From: an uncultured Collinsella sp.
GTDB lineage: Bacteria; Actinomycetota; Coriobacteriia; Coriobacteriales; Coriobacteriaceae
Reading direction: 5' to 3'
Assembly (NCBI GenBank): GCA_959026725.1
Contig: CAUFMG010000004.1
Span: 98,553 to 162,552 of the forward strand
DNA length: 64,000 bases
The translations under genes were made by a program, and so were the position numbers. Under the pieces are notes generated by a model. It worked only from the letters and a program-made list of their open reading frames with translations, made no database searches and had not been told where the DNA came from. Shown piece after piece: positions 19,297 through 29,129 of this stretch. The stretch's first letter is position 1. Every line of letters begins with the position of its first letter.

Positions 19297-19347
19297 TTGC
19301 ATAACTGTGCATAGTGTATATATACTGTGCTTACCGGTTATATACAC
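19297..19347 (+). promoter_or_regulatory. Promoter and GntR-type operator for the ABC operon
   Basis: -35 TTGCAT (19297-19302), 18-bp spacer, -10 TATACT (19321-19326). A 9-bp inverted repeat GTGTATATA / TATATACAC (19314-19322 and 19339-19347) overlaps the -10 element. This suits autorepression by the YtrA-type regulator that follows. Confidence 0.65.
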
Positions 19348-19374
19348 GTGTAGCCCAACAGCTAAGGAGCCGCT

Positions 19375-19755
19375 GTGGACATCATCCTATCCAATTCGAG
19401 CGACAAGCCCATCTACGAGCAGATAACCTCGCAGGTCAAAGCTCAGATCTTATCGGGCACGCTCACTGCGGGAGCCAAACTCCCCAGCATCCGTGCGCTC
19501 GCGAGCGATCTTGGCGTGAGCGTCATCACCACCAAGCGCGCCTACGCCGACCTGGAGCAGCTCGGGTTTATCTGCACCGTGCAGGGCAAGGGCTGCTTTG
19601 TCGCCGAGGGCAACCAGGAGCTCTTGCGCGAAAACCAGCTCTGCCATATCGAAGAGCTGCTTACGCAGGCGGCAGAACAAGCCGAAGCCCTGGGCGTCAC
19701 GCGCGACAAACTGCACGAGATGCTCGACCTGGTAGCCCCCGAAACCATGCAGTAG
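19375..19755 (+). CDS. GntR-family regulator, YtrA subfamily
   Basis: 126 residues: an N-terminal winged helix (KPIYEQITSQVKAQILSGTL...LPSIRALASDLGVSVITTKRAYADLEQLGFI) and a short helical C-terminal dimerisation tail, which defines the YtrA group. GTG 19375 is preceded by AAGGAG. YtrA regulators usually repress the ABC transporter in their own operon, as here (next gene starts 24 bases later). The overlapping dyad in the promoter is the likely site. Confidence 0.9.
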   Translation: MDIILSNSSDKPIYEQITSQVKAQILSGTLTAGAKLPSIRALASDLGVSVITTKRAYADLEQLGFICTVQGKGCFVAEGNQELLRENQLCHIEELLTQAAEQAEALGVTRDKLHEMLDLVAPETMQ

Positions 19756-19778
19756 CCATCTGCAAGAAAGGCTATACC

Positions 19779-20660
19779 ATGCAAAACTTGTTAGAACTCA
19801 AAGGTGTCTCACGCCGCGTGAGCGACCGTTTTTCGCTGAGCGATGTCACGCTCGCTGTGGAGCCCGGCCAGATCGTTGGCTTTGTGGGCGCAAATGGCGC
19901 CGGCAAGACGACGACCATTCGCGCCGCGCTTGGGCTTATCAAACTCGACGCCGGCGAGGTGCGCCTGTTTGGGCAGCGCTGTGGCGCCGACGCGCCCGAT
20001 GAGACACAGCGCTGCCTGCGCTCCCGCGTCGGTCTCGTCCTGGACACATGCCCCTTCCCTTCAACGCTCAAGGTGGGCCAGATCGAGGCACTCGTAGGCC
20101 AGGCGTACCCCACGTGGGACCGCAAAACGTTCGCCGGATTCATCGACCGATTTGGCCTCGATCCCAAGACAAAGGTCAAGGACCTCTCCCGCGGCATGGG
20201 CATGAAACTGCAGCTTGCCTGTGCACTCAGCCACAATGCCAAACTGCTCGTTTTGGACGAAGCCACCGCGGGCCTCGATCCCATGGCACGCGAGGAACTG
20301 CTCGATGAGCTGCTTGCTTTTGTCGCCGACGGCCAGCACAGCGTGCTGCTCTCGAGCCACATTACGTCCGACCTCGATCGCGCCGCCGACCGCGTCATCT
20401 GCATCGATAACGGCTCGATTGTGTTTGACCTGCCGCGCGAGGACATTACCGACCGAGCCGGCATCGCCCACTGCACCCAAGCGCAGGCCGCCGAGCTTAT
20501 GGCTTGCGTCGAAGGTGCCCATGCCGCCCGCCACGCCTACAGCGTGGACGTGCTCGTGCCCAACCGTCGCGAAACGCTCGAGGCCTTTCCCGAGATTCCC
20601 TGCGATCGGGCAACCATTGACGACTATCTTCGCCTCACGCTGAAAGGGGCTTCGAAATGA
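19779..20660 (+). CDS. ABC transporter ATP-binding protein
   Basis: 293 residues. Walker A GANGAGKTT (about 38-46), signature LSRGMGMKLQLACAL, Walker B KLLVLDEATAGLDP, and H-loop LLSSHITSDLDR. The C-terminal 70 residues are extra, typical of YtrB/EcsA-like exporters. ATG 19779 follows AAGAAAGG. Its stop overlaps the permease start (ATGA), indicating coupling. Substrate unknown; antimicrobial peptide or lipid export is the usual role. Confidence 0.92.
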   Translation: MQNLLELKGVSRRVSDRFSLSDVTLAVEPGQIVGFVGANGAGKTTTIRAALGLIKLDAGEVRLFGQRCGADAPDETQRCLRSRVGLVLDTCPFPSTLKVGQIEALVGQAYPTWDRKTFAGFIDRFGLDPKTKVKDLSRGMGMKLQLACALSHNAKLLVLDEATAGLDPMAREELLDELLAFVADGQHSVLLSSHITSDLDRAADRVICIDNGSIVFDLPREDITDRAGIAHCTQAQAAELMACVEGAHAARHAYSVDVLVPNRRETLEAFPEIPCDRATIDDYLRLTLKGASK

Positions 20661-21364
20661 AACGCGCCATTATGTCCGAGCTTGCCATCGTTCGCACGCT
20701 CGTCCCGAGCATCGCAGGTGTCGGCCTGTTCATCTTCGTCGTGCTGACCGCCGTCAGGGCATCGAATGGTGATTCCGATATGAGCGCCGCCGGCGCCTTC
20801 GCGATCAGTGCCATGTCGCCTATCATGGCCATGACGTCGCTGGCCGGGCTCGACAACCAAAACGGATGGGAGCGCTATCGGGCAACGCTGCCCATCTCAC
20901 GCAAAGACATCGTCAGCGCACGCTACCTGTGCATCACTATTTTCTCGGTCATCATGACGTGCGCGGCCGTGCTGTTGAGTATCGTCGCCATCCCGATCTT
21001 AAACAGCGTGGGTATCCCCTCCACGGGAGAGACCGTCTTTGAGACCGCAATCGCCTCGGCAATATCGATGCTTTTCTCCCTCATGGCGGTGTTTTTGGTA
21101 CTGCCTCTGTTCTTTCGATTTGAACACATGAAGGCGCAACGCCTATCCGTTGGTCTATACGCCCTATACATGTGCCTTATCATGGTCACGCTAAACTCAT
21201 TCAACCCCATCAGCAACCAGCTCATGTCGATGATTGCCGGGGCGAATCCCGATCCTTCCGTTCTTGGCTTCCTGTGCGCAGGAATTGCCGCGCTGGCAAC
21301 GGTCGTCCTTGGCGCTGTCAGCTGCGCCATCAGCACCAAGGTCTACCGGGCACGCAACCTATAG
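20657..21364 (+). CDS. ABC-2-type permease
   Basis: 235 residues, six hydrophobic segments (about residues 17-34, 46-63, 92-113, 130-158, 168-186, 206-228). A short cytosolic loop after segment two has NGWERYRATLPISRKDIVSARY, characteristic of ABC-2 permeases paired with YtrB-like ATPases. Third gene of the GntR-ABC operon. Confidence 0.85.
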   Translation: MKRAIMSELAIVRTLVPSIAGVGLFIFVVLTAVRASNGDSDMSAAGAFAISAMSPIMAMTSLAGLDNQNGWERYRATLPISRKDIVSARYLCITIFSVIMTCAAVLLSIVAIPILNSVGIPSTGETVFETAIASAISMLFSLMAVFLVLPLFFRFEHMKAQRLSVGLYALYMCLIMVTLNSFNPISNQLMSMIAGANPDPSVLGFLCAGIAALATVVLGAVSCAISTKVYRARNL

Positions 21365-21387
21365 GCAAGCGCGGTATCATTGGACAT

Positions 21388-21415
21388 GCGCCATAGATCT
21401 GGCGTGGTCTTTTTT
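21388..21415 (+). terminator. Terminator of the GntR-ABC operon
   Basis: Short stem GCGCCA / TGGCGT (one G-U pair) followed by TCTTTTTTG. It lies immediately before the ribosome binding site of the next gene. Confidence 0.65.
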
Positions 21416-21432
21416 GAGGAGGCGCTCAACCC

Positions 21433-22308
21433 GTGTCGTGGGTCGTCGCAGCATTTGCGTCAGCATTCTTTGCCGGCATCACATCCATCTTGGCCAAATG
21501 CGGCATCAAGCAGACCGACTCCGATGTCGCGACGGCCATTCGCACCTGCGTGGTGCTCGTTTTCGCCTGGGCAATGGCGGGCATTTCTGGATCCATTGGA
21601 ACCATTGGCAGCATCGAACCCAGATCTTGGCTCTTTCTCGTCCTCTCGGGACTCGCTACCGGCGCTTCGTGGATCTGTTACTTTAAGGCGCTGGGCATCG
21701 GAGACGTCAATAAGGTCGTACCGGTCGACAAGATGAGCACCGTACTCGCCGCACTGATCGCCATCGTGCTTTTTGGCGAGACGAGCAACCTTGCGGTTAA
21801 GCTCGTGGGAACCGCTGTCATCACCCTCGGCACGTTTTTAATGATCGAGAAGAAGCAGTCTGCCGGACCCGAGCAGCAGCAAGACCGGACCTGGCTCGCT
21901 TACGCCCTCGGCGCTGCCGTGTTCGCGGCGCTCACGTCCATCCTTGCCAAGGTTGGCATCGAAGGCGTCGAGTCAAACCTGGCCACGGCAATCCGCACCT
22001 GCGTGGTACTGGTTATGGCATGGGCGATCGTGGCAGCCAAGGGAAAACTGGATCAGGTCGCGCACGCTGACCGGCGCGAACTCACATTTCTCGCAACATC
22101 GGGCATCGCGACCGGAGCATCGTGGCTGCTCTATTACTACGCCATCGCCACAGGCCAGGTGAGCGTCGTGGTGCAGATCGACAAACTATCGATTGTCGTA
22201 TCAGTACTATTTGCGCGCCTGACATTCAACGAAAAACTCTCACGACACAGCGTCATCGGTCTCGCCCTCATCGTACTGGGCACCGCCGCGCTCGCAGTTT
22301 GGAAGTAG
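21433..22308 (+). CDS. EamA/DMT-family transporter, two-repeat
   Basis: 291 residues; two homologous halves, each starting with AAVFA...TSILAKVGI(E/K) and ..ATAIRTCVVLV.AWA, showing clear internal duplication. Ten membrane segments. GTG 21433 is preceded by GAGGAGG ten bases upstream. The N-terminal VPVDKMSTVLAALIAIVLFGE is EamA-typical. Substrate unknown. Convergent with the EFR1 gene. Confidence 0.9.
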   Translation: MSWVVAAFASAFFAGITSILAKCGIKQTDSDVATAIRTCVVLVFAWAMAGISGSIGTIGSIEPRSWLFLVLSGLATGASWICYFKALGIGDVNKVVPVDKMSTVLAALIAIVLFGETSNLAVKLVGTAVITLGTFLMIEKKQSAGPEQQQDRTWLAYALGAAVFAALTSILAKVGIEGVESNLATAIRTCVVLVMAWAIVAAKGKLDQVAHADRRELTFLATSGIATGASWLLYYYAIATGQVSVVVQIDKLSIVVSVLFARLTFNEKLSRHSVIGLALIVLGTAALAVWK

Positions 22309-22323
22309 CGCGGCCAGCAGCCG

Positions 22324-23115
22324 CTACATCCTCACACCTGGCTTGGGATGCCTGTACTGACCGTGGGATGCCGTGCGCTTACCGTGCGAGATGGCAAATT
22401 TGGGACAACAATGCAGGCAACGAAGGCAGGCTGCGCACTCCGGCTTTGTCCAGACGGGAAGGCCGTCGCGCATCTCAATCGCCGCCATGGGGCAGCGCTT
22501 GGCACACAGGCCGCAGCCGATGCAGCGATCGGCATCGACGGCAAACTTGCTCGTCTGTTGCATGCGCGGCAGCCCAATTGCGTGATACGCGCACGATGCA
22601 AACAGAGGCACGCGATGGCGCATCATGTTGCCCGTGCGGCGTGCCCGCACCGCCTCGATCACGGCATCAATCTGCGCCTCGGCAGCTCTATTGATACCCT
22701 CAACCTTTTGAGGGTCAGACAGGTCGAAAACAGGCGTCCAGGTATCGGGCATCTTGACGCTCATCGCCGCATCTAACTCGAGCCCACGCTCGTGTAGCAG
22801 ATCGCGGGCGAACTTGGCCGATTGCCCGGTCGTCGAACCATATGTCGAGACATAGAACGTATAGGGGCGCTCGCCGCCCTTTGTGCCGGCAGCAACCGAT
22901 AGGTCGACAGTCTTCAAAAACTCGATCATTGGCGTCGGCAAGCCCCAGGCGTATACCGGGGCGACAAACCCCAGCCGACAGGGGCCTTCCATCACAGCAA
23001 GGTGAAGGATCTCGGCATCAAAGCGCTCAATCGACATAACTTTGTCGCTTGTCGCCGCTGCAATGCGACGCGCCACATGCTCGCTGTTCCCTGTCGCGCT
23101 AAAGTACAGGATCAT
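22324..23115 (-). CDS. EFR1-family ferredoxin/flavodoxin fusion
   Basis: 263 residues. Flavodoxin-like N terminus MILYFSATGNSEHVARRIA (FMN phosphate loop) and C-terminal two [4Fe-4S] motifs, CIGCGLCAKRCP and CAACLRCLHCCP. This is the EFR1 arrangement, cytosolic electron carriers of anaerobes. Partner unknown. The binding site before ATG 23115 is weak. Confidence 0.88.
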   Translation of the reverse strand: MILYFSATGNSEHVARRIAAATSDKVMSIERFDAEILHLAVMEGPCRLGFVAPVYAWGLPTPMIEFLKTVDLSVAAGTKGGERPYTFYVSTYGSTTGQSAKFARDLLHERGLELDAAMSVKMPDTWTPVFDLSDPQKVEGINRAAEAQIDAVIEAVRARRTGNMMRHRVPLFASCAYHAIGLPRMQQTSKFAVDADRCIGCGLCAKRCPMAAIEMRDGLPVWTKPECAACLRCLHCCPKFAISHGKRTASHGQYRHPKPGVRM

Positions 23116-23149
23116 CTCGTACCCCTGGAATTGACTCGTGAAAACCGCG

Positions 23150-24454
23150 CTACTTGCGCAGCGGCTTGGGCAGCGGAATGCCGGCGGCGATAACGGCGGC
23201 GATGATCATGCAGACGATACCCTTGAGTGGGAAGCACATGAGCAGCAGGCCCACGACCATGACCGGCTGGCGCATGACGGCGCCCATCGTCGATGCCGTG
23301 CAGACGGCGACGCAAAAGACCGGATCGGCGCCGGTGAGGATGGCAAGGCCGTAGCCCAGGCTTACGCCCGAGAAGATAACCGGGAAGAAGTGACCGCCGC
23401 GCCAACCAAGGTTGATGAGGGCGGGCGTCAGCATGGCCTTAACAAGACCGGTCGCGATAAGCACGCCAGCGGGAATGGTCAGATAGGTTTCCATGAGCAC
23501 ATCGGCCTGGGTCTCGCCGGCAAACATGGTATAGGGCAGGACCGTGCCACAGATGGCGAGTGCCAAACCGGCCAGCATGGCCTTGACGACAGGACGCTCC
23601 CCTATTGCATGGGACAGTGCCTCGCTTGCATGCTCAGAGACAAAGTACAGCCAGCCGCAGACGGTGCCGATCAACGACAGAGGGACGAGCCAGGTAAGCT
23701 CTAGGTTGCCCACCTCGGCGGACTCGAACCTGGGCATGCCCATGCCGCCGCCCACAAGCTGTCCAAGCAGCAGGTAGGTGCCCAGACCGCCGGCAATCGC
23801 AATACCGTAGACCACCGTCTTTTGCGCCTTGGGCAGCTTGATGGTGATCTCGCCGGACGCGGACTCATCGTCGGCGTCTTCACCCTGGCCGTCGGTGCTA
23901 CCGGCAAGCGGCGCCACAAAGCCAAAGACGGGCGCGGTAAAGAGCGCCGTCAGGGCAGCCTGGGTGCCCAGCAACGTGAGCTCCCTAAACTCGGCGCCAA
24001 AGCGACGCATGCGGTCGCCGACCCAGCTGCACAGACCGGCGATAACGCCGGTCAGGCCGGCCTCCGGTCCAATGCTTCCGCCAAACAGCAGCGGCAGCAA
24101 TGCCGCGAGCGAAAGCTTGCCCAGGTTGTCGTACGGGTAGCGCCCGTCTTGCTTAACCTTAGCCATCACCTGGTTGAGGTCATCGGTCTTGGTGCCTGTC
24201 ATCTTTTCGTACAGACCGATTAACAGGCCGCCCAGCAGGCAGACAAAAAACGGGTACGGCAGAAAGCCAAACGGGCCGCTGGCAAGCTCGGGCGAAGCGA
24301 CGCCCAGCGCGTGCGGAATCTCGGTCCATAGATAGTCGATACCGTGCTCCATCGCAAAAAAGAACAGCCAGACTGCGGCACCCGCGAGTGCACCGGTCAC
24401 GGCAACGCTGACCAAAAACAGCGCGCGGTTTGTGGGTTTGGCAAGGTTATCCAT
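23150..24454 (-). CDS. ClC-family chloride channel/transporter
   Basis: 434 residues, about ten membrane helices. Filter region GGSIGPEAGLTG (near residue 126) matches GxxxGPEGP of ClC; a second motif GWRGGHFFPVIFSGVSLGYG matches the GGxFxP loop. A long acidic insertion at about residues 195-212 (DGQGEDADDESASGE) is atypical. ATG 24454 follows GGGAGG. Members exchange Cl- or F- for protons; Cl-/F- selectivity is not decided here. Confidence 0.88.
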   Translation of the reverse strand: MDNLAKPTNRALFLVSVAVTGALAGAAVWLFFFAMEHGIDYLWTEIPHALGVASPELASGPFGFLPYPFFVCLLGGLLIGLYEKMTGTKTDDLNQVMAKVKQDGRYPYDNLGKLSLAALLPLLFGGSIGPEAGLTGVIAGLCSWVGDRMRRFGAEFRELTLLGTQAALTALFTAPVFGFVAPLAGSTDGQGEDADDESASGEITIKLPKAQKTVVYGIAIAGGLGTYLLLGQLVGGGMGMPRFESAEVGNLELTWLVPLSLIGTVCGWLYFVSEHASEALSHAIGERPVVKAMLAGLALAICGTVLPYTMFAGETQADVLMETYLTIPAGVLIATGLVKAMLTPALINLGWRGGHFFPVIFSGVSLGYGLAILTGADPVFCVAVCTASTMGAVMRQPVMVVGLLLMCFPLKGIVCMIIAAVIAAGIPLPKPLRK

Positions 24455-24579
24455 CGGGTCCTCCCGCGGTCAAAGTCGACATAGATACGTTTTATTGTAG
24501 AGCGAGCGTTGCCCGAACGAGCCAACCACCTGCGCCGCAAACGGCACCATTGGGAGCCATAGTGGGGCAGGCTCAAGAC

Positions 24580-25113
24580 TTATCCGTTGATAATCGAGGC
24601 AATCTCGCGCAAATCGTCGGCAAAGTAGATGCCGTGCTGGCGCCTCGGGCTCGAAAGCCCCTTATCAATCATGTGCCCGAGCAACGCCTTGAGGTCGTTG
24701 TAGTAACCGTCCAGGTTATACAGGATGCACGGAGAGCTCAGGTGCCCCAACGACACCGCGGACATAACCTCGGCAATCTCCTCGAGCGTGCCCGTGCCGC
24801 CCGGAAATGCGATGAACGCATCGCCGAGCTCGATCATCTTGGCTTTGCGCTCGGCCATGTCGCTCGTCACGATAAGGTCGTCGATACCGTCATGTTGAAA
24901 CTCGGCCTCGATAAAAAAGCTCGGCTCAACACCCGTCACGTGTCCGCCAGCATCGAGCACGCTATCGGCGAGCGCACCCATCAGGCCCGATTTGGACCCG
25001 CCGTATACCAACGCGTGTCCGTTGGCGCCAATCCAGTTGCCCAGCTCCTGCACCGCGGGCAGAAACGCCGGATCATTGCCGGCACTGGCACCCAGATACA
25101 CGGTGATATTCAT
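24580..25113 (-). CDS. LOG-family Rossmann-fold nucleotide hydrolase (TIGR00730)
   Basis: 177 residues. N-terminal YLGASAGNDPAF, LVYGGSKSGLMGALADSVLDAGG, and the hallmark PGGTGTLEEI identify the lysine decarboxylase-like/LOG family, which includes cytokinin riboside 5'-monophosphate phosphoribohydrolases. In bacteria it acts on nucleotides such as AMP. GGGGGA precedes ATG 25113. Lies 36 bp after the K+ channel gene on the same strand. Confidence 0.9.
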   Translation of the reverse strand: MNITVYLGASAGNDPAFLPAVQELGNWIGANGHALVYGGSKSGLMGALADSVLDAGGHVTGVEPSFFIEAEFQHDGIDDLIVTSDMAERKAKMIELGDAFIAFPGGTGTLEEIAEVMSAVSLGHLSSPCILYNLDGYYNDLKALLGHMIDKGLSSPRRQHGIYFADDLREIASIING

Positions 25114-25149
25114 ATTTGGTCCCCCTTGTTGTGGCGCACGACGTTCGTC

Positions 25150-25575
25150 TTAGCGCTGGCGTCGACGATACTCGCGCACGCGACGCGAAAGATCGGCGAG
25201 CTCGTCACGATCGAGCTCTTCCAAATGCTCAAGATCGTCCATAAAGCGCGCCATGGTGTCCTTTTGGCGCAGCTTGATAAGCGTATTGCAGTAGTTCACC
25301 GCCACGCCCGTGAGCATGGCGATGTAGAAGATGCTGATGATGCTCAGAATGACGGTAATGGCGCGGGCAACCGGTGTCTCGGCCGGAATGTCGCCAAAGC
25401 CGATCGTCGAGACCGTCTCAAAGCTAAACCAGAGACCATCGCCAAACGTGAGGGTCGTGGGCTCGGACAGCCAGACAGCCGTCGAGCACAGCAGGTAAAA
25501 GATAAGAAACAGACCCGTGATGCGTGCAAAGCCAGCCTGTCGCAGTACGTCGGAAAGCGTCCTCAACCTGTTCAT
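25150..25575 (-). CDS. Two-TM potassium channel
   Basis: 141 residues: helix, pore loop with filter TVSTIGFGDIPAETPV, second helix, and a charged C-terminal coiled segment (EHLEELDRDELADLSRRVREYRRR). This is the minimal KcsA-like plan; the filter TIGFGD is K+ selective. ATG 25575 follows GGGG; an upstream in-frame start is less likely. Probably co-transcribed with the LOG gene. Confidence 0.9.
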   Translation of the reverse strand: MNRLRTLSDVLRQAGFARITGLFLIFYLLCSTAVWLSEPTTLTFGDGLWFSFETVSTIGFGDIPAETPVARAITVILSIISIFYIAMLTGVAVNYCNTLIKLRQKDTMARFMDDLEHLEELDRDELADLSRRVREYRRRQR

Positions 25576-25630
25576 CGCGACCCCTTTTCCCAGACGCCCA
25601 ATCACGTTCGCTCGGTATTGTCCCACAACC

Positions 25631-25684
25631 GGCAGCTAGGGACGTTCCTTTTGTGCCGGCAGAAAGGGACTGTCCCCAACTGCC
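25631..25684. repeat. Imperfect GGGAC palindrome (type A/B-related)
   Basis: Arms GGCAG...CTGCC enclose GGGACGTTCCTTT and AAAGGGACTGTCCC. It combines parts of the type A and type B repeats and lies between divergent genes (K+ channel and hybrid kinase). Confidence 0.65.
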
Positions 25685-25773
25685 GGGCGGGAGCGTTTAG
25701 CTGTGCGGCTGCCGACTGGGCAGGCTGAGCTGGTATCCTTATGCGGTAATGTCTCGATTCGTTAGGATTGCAT

Positions 25774-28578
25774 GTGAGAGCTGCCACTGTCCTTCGTTCA
25801 GTTATATATCGCACCCTGGCCGTCGCGCTTACCGCGCTCGCCGTACTGAGCACCGTCGCGCCTGTCCAAGCTTTTGCCGCTGACTCTAGTCAGCCAGTCA
25901 AGACGGTCCGCGTTGGTTGGCTCGTCAACAACGAAGGCTTCCAGGACGGCACCCCCGGCGAGCGTCTCTCGGGATGGGGTTACGAGTACCTCCAGACCCT
26001 GTCGTACTACACGTCCGGCTGGCGGTACGAATACGTCTCCGGCACCTTCACCGAGCTTATGGACATGCTCGAGGCAGGCGAGATCGACCTCATGCCCAAC
26101 ATCTCCTACTCCGAGGAACGTGCCCAAAAGCTGCTCTTTTCCTCGAACCCCGAGGGCACCGAGCGCTACTACATCTACGCCAGGCCCGACCGTGACGACC
26201 TTGCAAAGGGTGACCCTCAAGCACTCCAGGGTCTCACTATCGGTTGCAACCCCGACGTCATGCAAACCTTCGTTGGCCAGCAATGGCTCGCCAGCGAAGG
26301 AATCGCCTGCACATACAAGGAGTATGACGGAGGATCCGATCTCTTTGACGCGCTCGCAAACGACGAAGTCGATGCCGTCATCATGAACGACACAATCTCG
26401 TCGCCCAATGCCTCCCCCATGTTCTACATTGGTTCGAGCGACTACTATTTTGCCGTCCCCAAAAGCCGCCCCGACCTGATGGACGACATCAATGCCGCCA
26501 TGTCGGCAATCGCCCGCGTCAACCCACGCTATATCGACGAAGTCAAATCTAACTACTCGGCCCAAAACGGCGGTTCATCATCGCTCAACGGCCCCGAACG
26601 TTCCTGGCTCAAAGCAAATGGCAACACCATCACGCTCGGCTACATTACGGGCAAACTCCCCTACTGCAACGAAGACGAAAACGGCGAAATGAAAGGCTCG
26701 CTCGCATCGCTTGCGACGACGCTGCACGATAAATTTGGCATTACGGTCAAAACCGTCCCCTTTGATAGCTACAAGATGATGTCAAAGGCCCTGTCAAAGG
26801 GAAGCATAGACGTTGCGCTGCCGGTATACCGAGATTACTGGTTTGCCGAGCAAACAGGCGTTGCGCAGTCGGTATCGTTGGAGACCATATCCCTCACCGC
26901 CATCCACACCGGCAGCGACCTGAACAAAGACCTTCAGAACATCGCCTGTACCAAATCATCGTTTGTCAACAAAAATGCACTTGAAAATCTGTTCCCCACA
27001 GCGACCGTGACCGAATACCAATCCGACAATGAAGTGTTCGACGCCCTCAGGAAGGGAACGGCGCGCTGCATCCTCGCTCCCAGTTCACGTGTAAAAACTA
27101 TCGGTGACCGTCATGATCTCAAGGACTACGAGACGATCGAGCTCCCTGACACCTGTGAGCTCTCGTGCTGGATTTCGCGCGGAAAGCCCGAGCTGCTGGG
27201 AATCATCAACAAGGGGATCGTCAATGCCGGAGAATCGCTCTCTGCAAGCAGTTACTCCTCCATGTCGTACACGACCCAGGAATCAGACACGCTTCAATTC
27301 CTTTTTCGCAACCGCACCGCCATTGCCGCTACCCTCATCGGTATGTTGTCGGTCGGCATCGTCCTGCTCATCTGGGCGCTCGTGTGCGCTCGAACCGAGC
27401 GCAAAAAAGCCGACGCTGCCAACGCCGCTAAGACGGCATTCCTCACGCGCATGAGCCACGACATCCGTACGCCGCTCAACGGTATCCTGGGCCTTATCGA
27501 GATTGAGGAATTGAAGGAAGGCGATATCAAGGTCGCCCGCGAGAGCCGTGCCAAGGCGCGCGTTGCCGCCAATCACCTGCTCTCGTTGATCAACGACATC
27601 CTCGAGATGGGCAAAATCGAAGACCGCAAGCTAACACTGGAACATGCGCCTTTTAACCTCAAAGAGCTCTGTGACAATACGCTGGTTCTGTGCAAGCTCC
27701 GCGCGTCCAGTAACGGCATCACCATGCAGGACAATAGCCTGCCGTACGCCACGGGGCCATACATGATCGGCAGTCCCACCCATATCCGACAGATCATGAT
27801 CAACCTGTTAGACAACAGCATTAAGTACAACAAGCACGGCGGCTCCGTCACCTTTAGTTCAAAGACCAAGCCACTCGATAACGGGCGCGCGCTCTTTTGC
27901 TTTAGCGTTTCGGATACCGGCATTGGCATGACTCCCAAGTTTTTAAAGCATATCTATGAGCCGTTTGCCCAAGAAGGCGACGATGCGCGCAGCAGGTTCC
28001 AAGGAACCGGCATGGGCATGCCAATCGTCAAGTCGCTTATTGAACTGATGGGCGGCACCATCGAAGTCACCAGTGAGCTCCATGTGGGCACCTCGTTCTA
28101 CGTGGAGATTCCGCTCGATATCGACGAGAATCCCCAGGCGCGGGCGAATACGGTTGAGAGTGCGCCTGACTGCTCGCTCACCGACATGAACGTGCTGCTC
28201 GCCGAAGACAACGAATTGAATGCCGAGATTGCCCAGACGCTGCTAGAATCCGAGGGCGTCGTGGTCACCCGCGCCGCCAACGGCAACGAGGTCGTCGATC
28301 TGTACCTGTCGCATCCCGCCGGCAGCTTCGATGCGATCCTGATGGACATTATGATGCCGGACATGGACGGCTATGAGGCAACCCGCGCGATTCGTCTGAG
28401 CGAGAAGGTCGATGCAGCCGATATCCCCATCATCGCGCTCACCGCCAATGCCTTTGCCGAGGACGCCAAGGCGGCACACGATGCCGGCATGAACGCCCAT
28501 CTGTCCAAACCGCTCGACTTTAACAAGCTCAAAAACATACTCGCCCGCATCAAGAAAAACGGATCCGTTTCGCTATAG
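25774..28578 (+). CDS. Hybrid sensor histidine kinase with two fused solute-binding domains
   Basis: 934 residues. GTG 25774 is chosen because AGGA lies at the correct distance; the in-frame TTG at 25768 abuts it. Order: signal peptide (1-34), two tandem SBP_bac_3-like extracytoplasmic domains (about 40-265 and 275-500), one membrane span (about 515-535), HisKA with His562 (MSHDIRTPLNGI), HATPase (N-box NLLDNSIKYNKHGG; GTGMGMPIV) and a receiver with Asp858 (LMDIMMPDMDG). It would sense a small ligand outside and relay phosphate. No DNA-binding regulator is adjacent. Confidence 0.93.
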   Translation: MRAATVLRSVIYRTLAVALTALAVLSTVAPVQAFAADSSQPVKTVRVGWLVNNEGFQDGTPGERLSGWGYEYLQTLSYYTSGWRYEYVSGTFTELMDMLEAGEIDLMPNISYSEERAQKLLFSSNPEGTERYYIYARPDRDDLAKGDPQALQGLTIGCNPDVMQTFVGQQWLASEGIACTYKEYDGGSDLFDALANDEVDAVIMNDTISSPNASPMFYIGSSDYYFAVPKSRPDLMDDINAAMSAIARVNPRYIDEVKSNYSAQNGGSSSLNGPERSWLKANGNTITLGYITGKLPYCNEDENGEMKGSLASLATTLHDKFGITVKTVPFDSYKMMSKALSKGSIDVALPVYRDYWFAEQTGVAQSVSLETISLTAIHTGSDLNKDLQNIACTKSSFVNKNALENLFPTATVTEYQSDNEVFDALRKGTARCILAPSSRVKTIGDRHDLKDYETIELPDTCELSCWISRGKPELLGIINKGIVNAGESLSASSYSSMSYTTQESDTLQFLFRNRTAIAATLIGMLSVGIVLLIWALVCARTERKKADAANAAKTAFLTRMSHDIRTPLNGILGLIEIEELKEGDIKVARESRAKARVAANHLLSLINDILEMGKIEDRKLTLEHAPFNLKELCDNTLVLCKLRASSNGITMQDNSLPYATGPYMIGSPTHIRQIMINLLDNSIKYNKHGGSVTFSSKTKPLDNGRALFCFSVSDTGIGMTPKFLKHIYEPFAQEGDDARSRFQGTGMGMPIVKSLIELMGGTIEVTSELHVGTSFYVEIPLDIDENPQARANTVESAPDCSLTDMNVLLAEDNELNAEIAQTLLESEGVVVTRAANGNEVVDLYLSHPAGSFDAILMDIMMPDMDGYEATRAIRLSEKVDAADIPIIALTANAFAEDAKAAHDAGMNAHLSKPLDFNKLKNILARIKKNGSVSL

Positions 28579-28620
28579 TTTGTGCTCAACCACCACGCAC
28601 GACCAGAAAGGAAGCCAACG

Positions 28621-29100
28621 ATGTTTAGGCCCTTACGTCGAAAGAAACGCGCCATCACCGACAAGGAAGCGCGCGAACTGCTCGCTACCTGCAAGCGCGG
28701 CGTCTTTGCCGTCAACGGCGACGATGGCTACCCGTACGCCATTCCCGTCAACTACTTCTTTGACACCGAGCACGACAAGATTTATTTCCATGGCGCCAAA
28801 GCTGGCCACAAGGTCGACGCACTCAAGCGCGATGACAAGGTCTGCTTTACCGTTTACGGAAACGAGTGGTACCAGGACGGCGACTGGGCTCCCTACGTTA
28901 TGAGCACCGTCGTCTTTGGCCGTTGTCGCCTGGCGAACGACACTCCCGCGTTTATCGAAGAAAAAGTCCGCCAGCTCGCCCTTAAGTACTACCCTTCCAC
29001 CGAGGAAGTCGAAGAGGAAATCGCCAAGGACATTAAGGGCGTCCAGCTCTACGAGATTACGATTGAGCATCTCTGCGGTAAGCAGATTCAGGAAAAGTAA
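28621..29100 (+). CDS. Pyridoxamine 5'-phosphate oxidase-like flavin protein
   Basis: 159 residues. KRAITDKEARELLATCKRGVFAVNGDDGYPYAIPVNYFFD is the split-barrel flavin-binding start of the PNPOx-like (NimA-like) family. Cytosolic; members bind FMN or F420 and some detoxify nitro-compounds. AAAGGAAG precedes ATG 28621. It lies 42 bp after the kinase stop, so may be cotranscribed with it. Confidence 0.85.
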   Translation: MFRPLRRKKRAITDKEARELLATCKRGVFAVNGDDGYPYAIPVNYFFDTEHDKIYFHGAKAGHKVDALKRDDKVCFTVYGNEWYQDGDWAPYVMSTVVFGRCRLANDTPAFIEEKVRQLALKYYPSTEEVEEEIAKDIKGVQLYEITIEHLCGKQIQEK

Positions 29101-29129
29101 GTCCCTCAGCAGGCCTCATCAATAGCAAT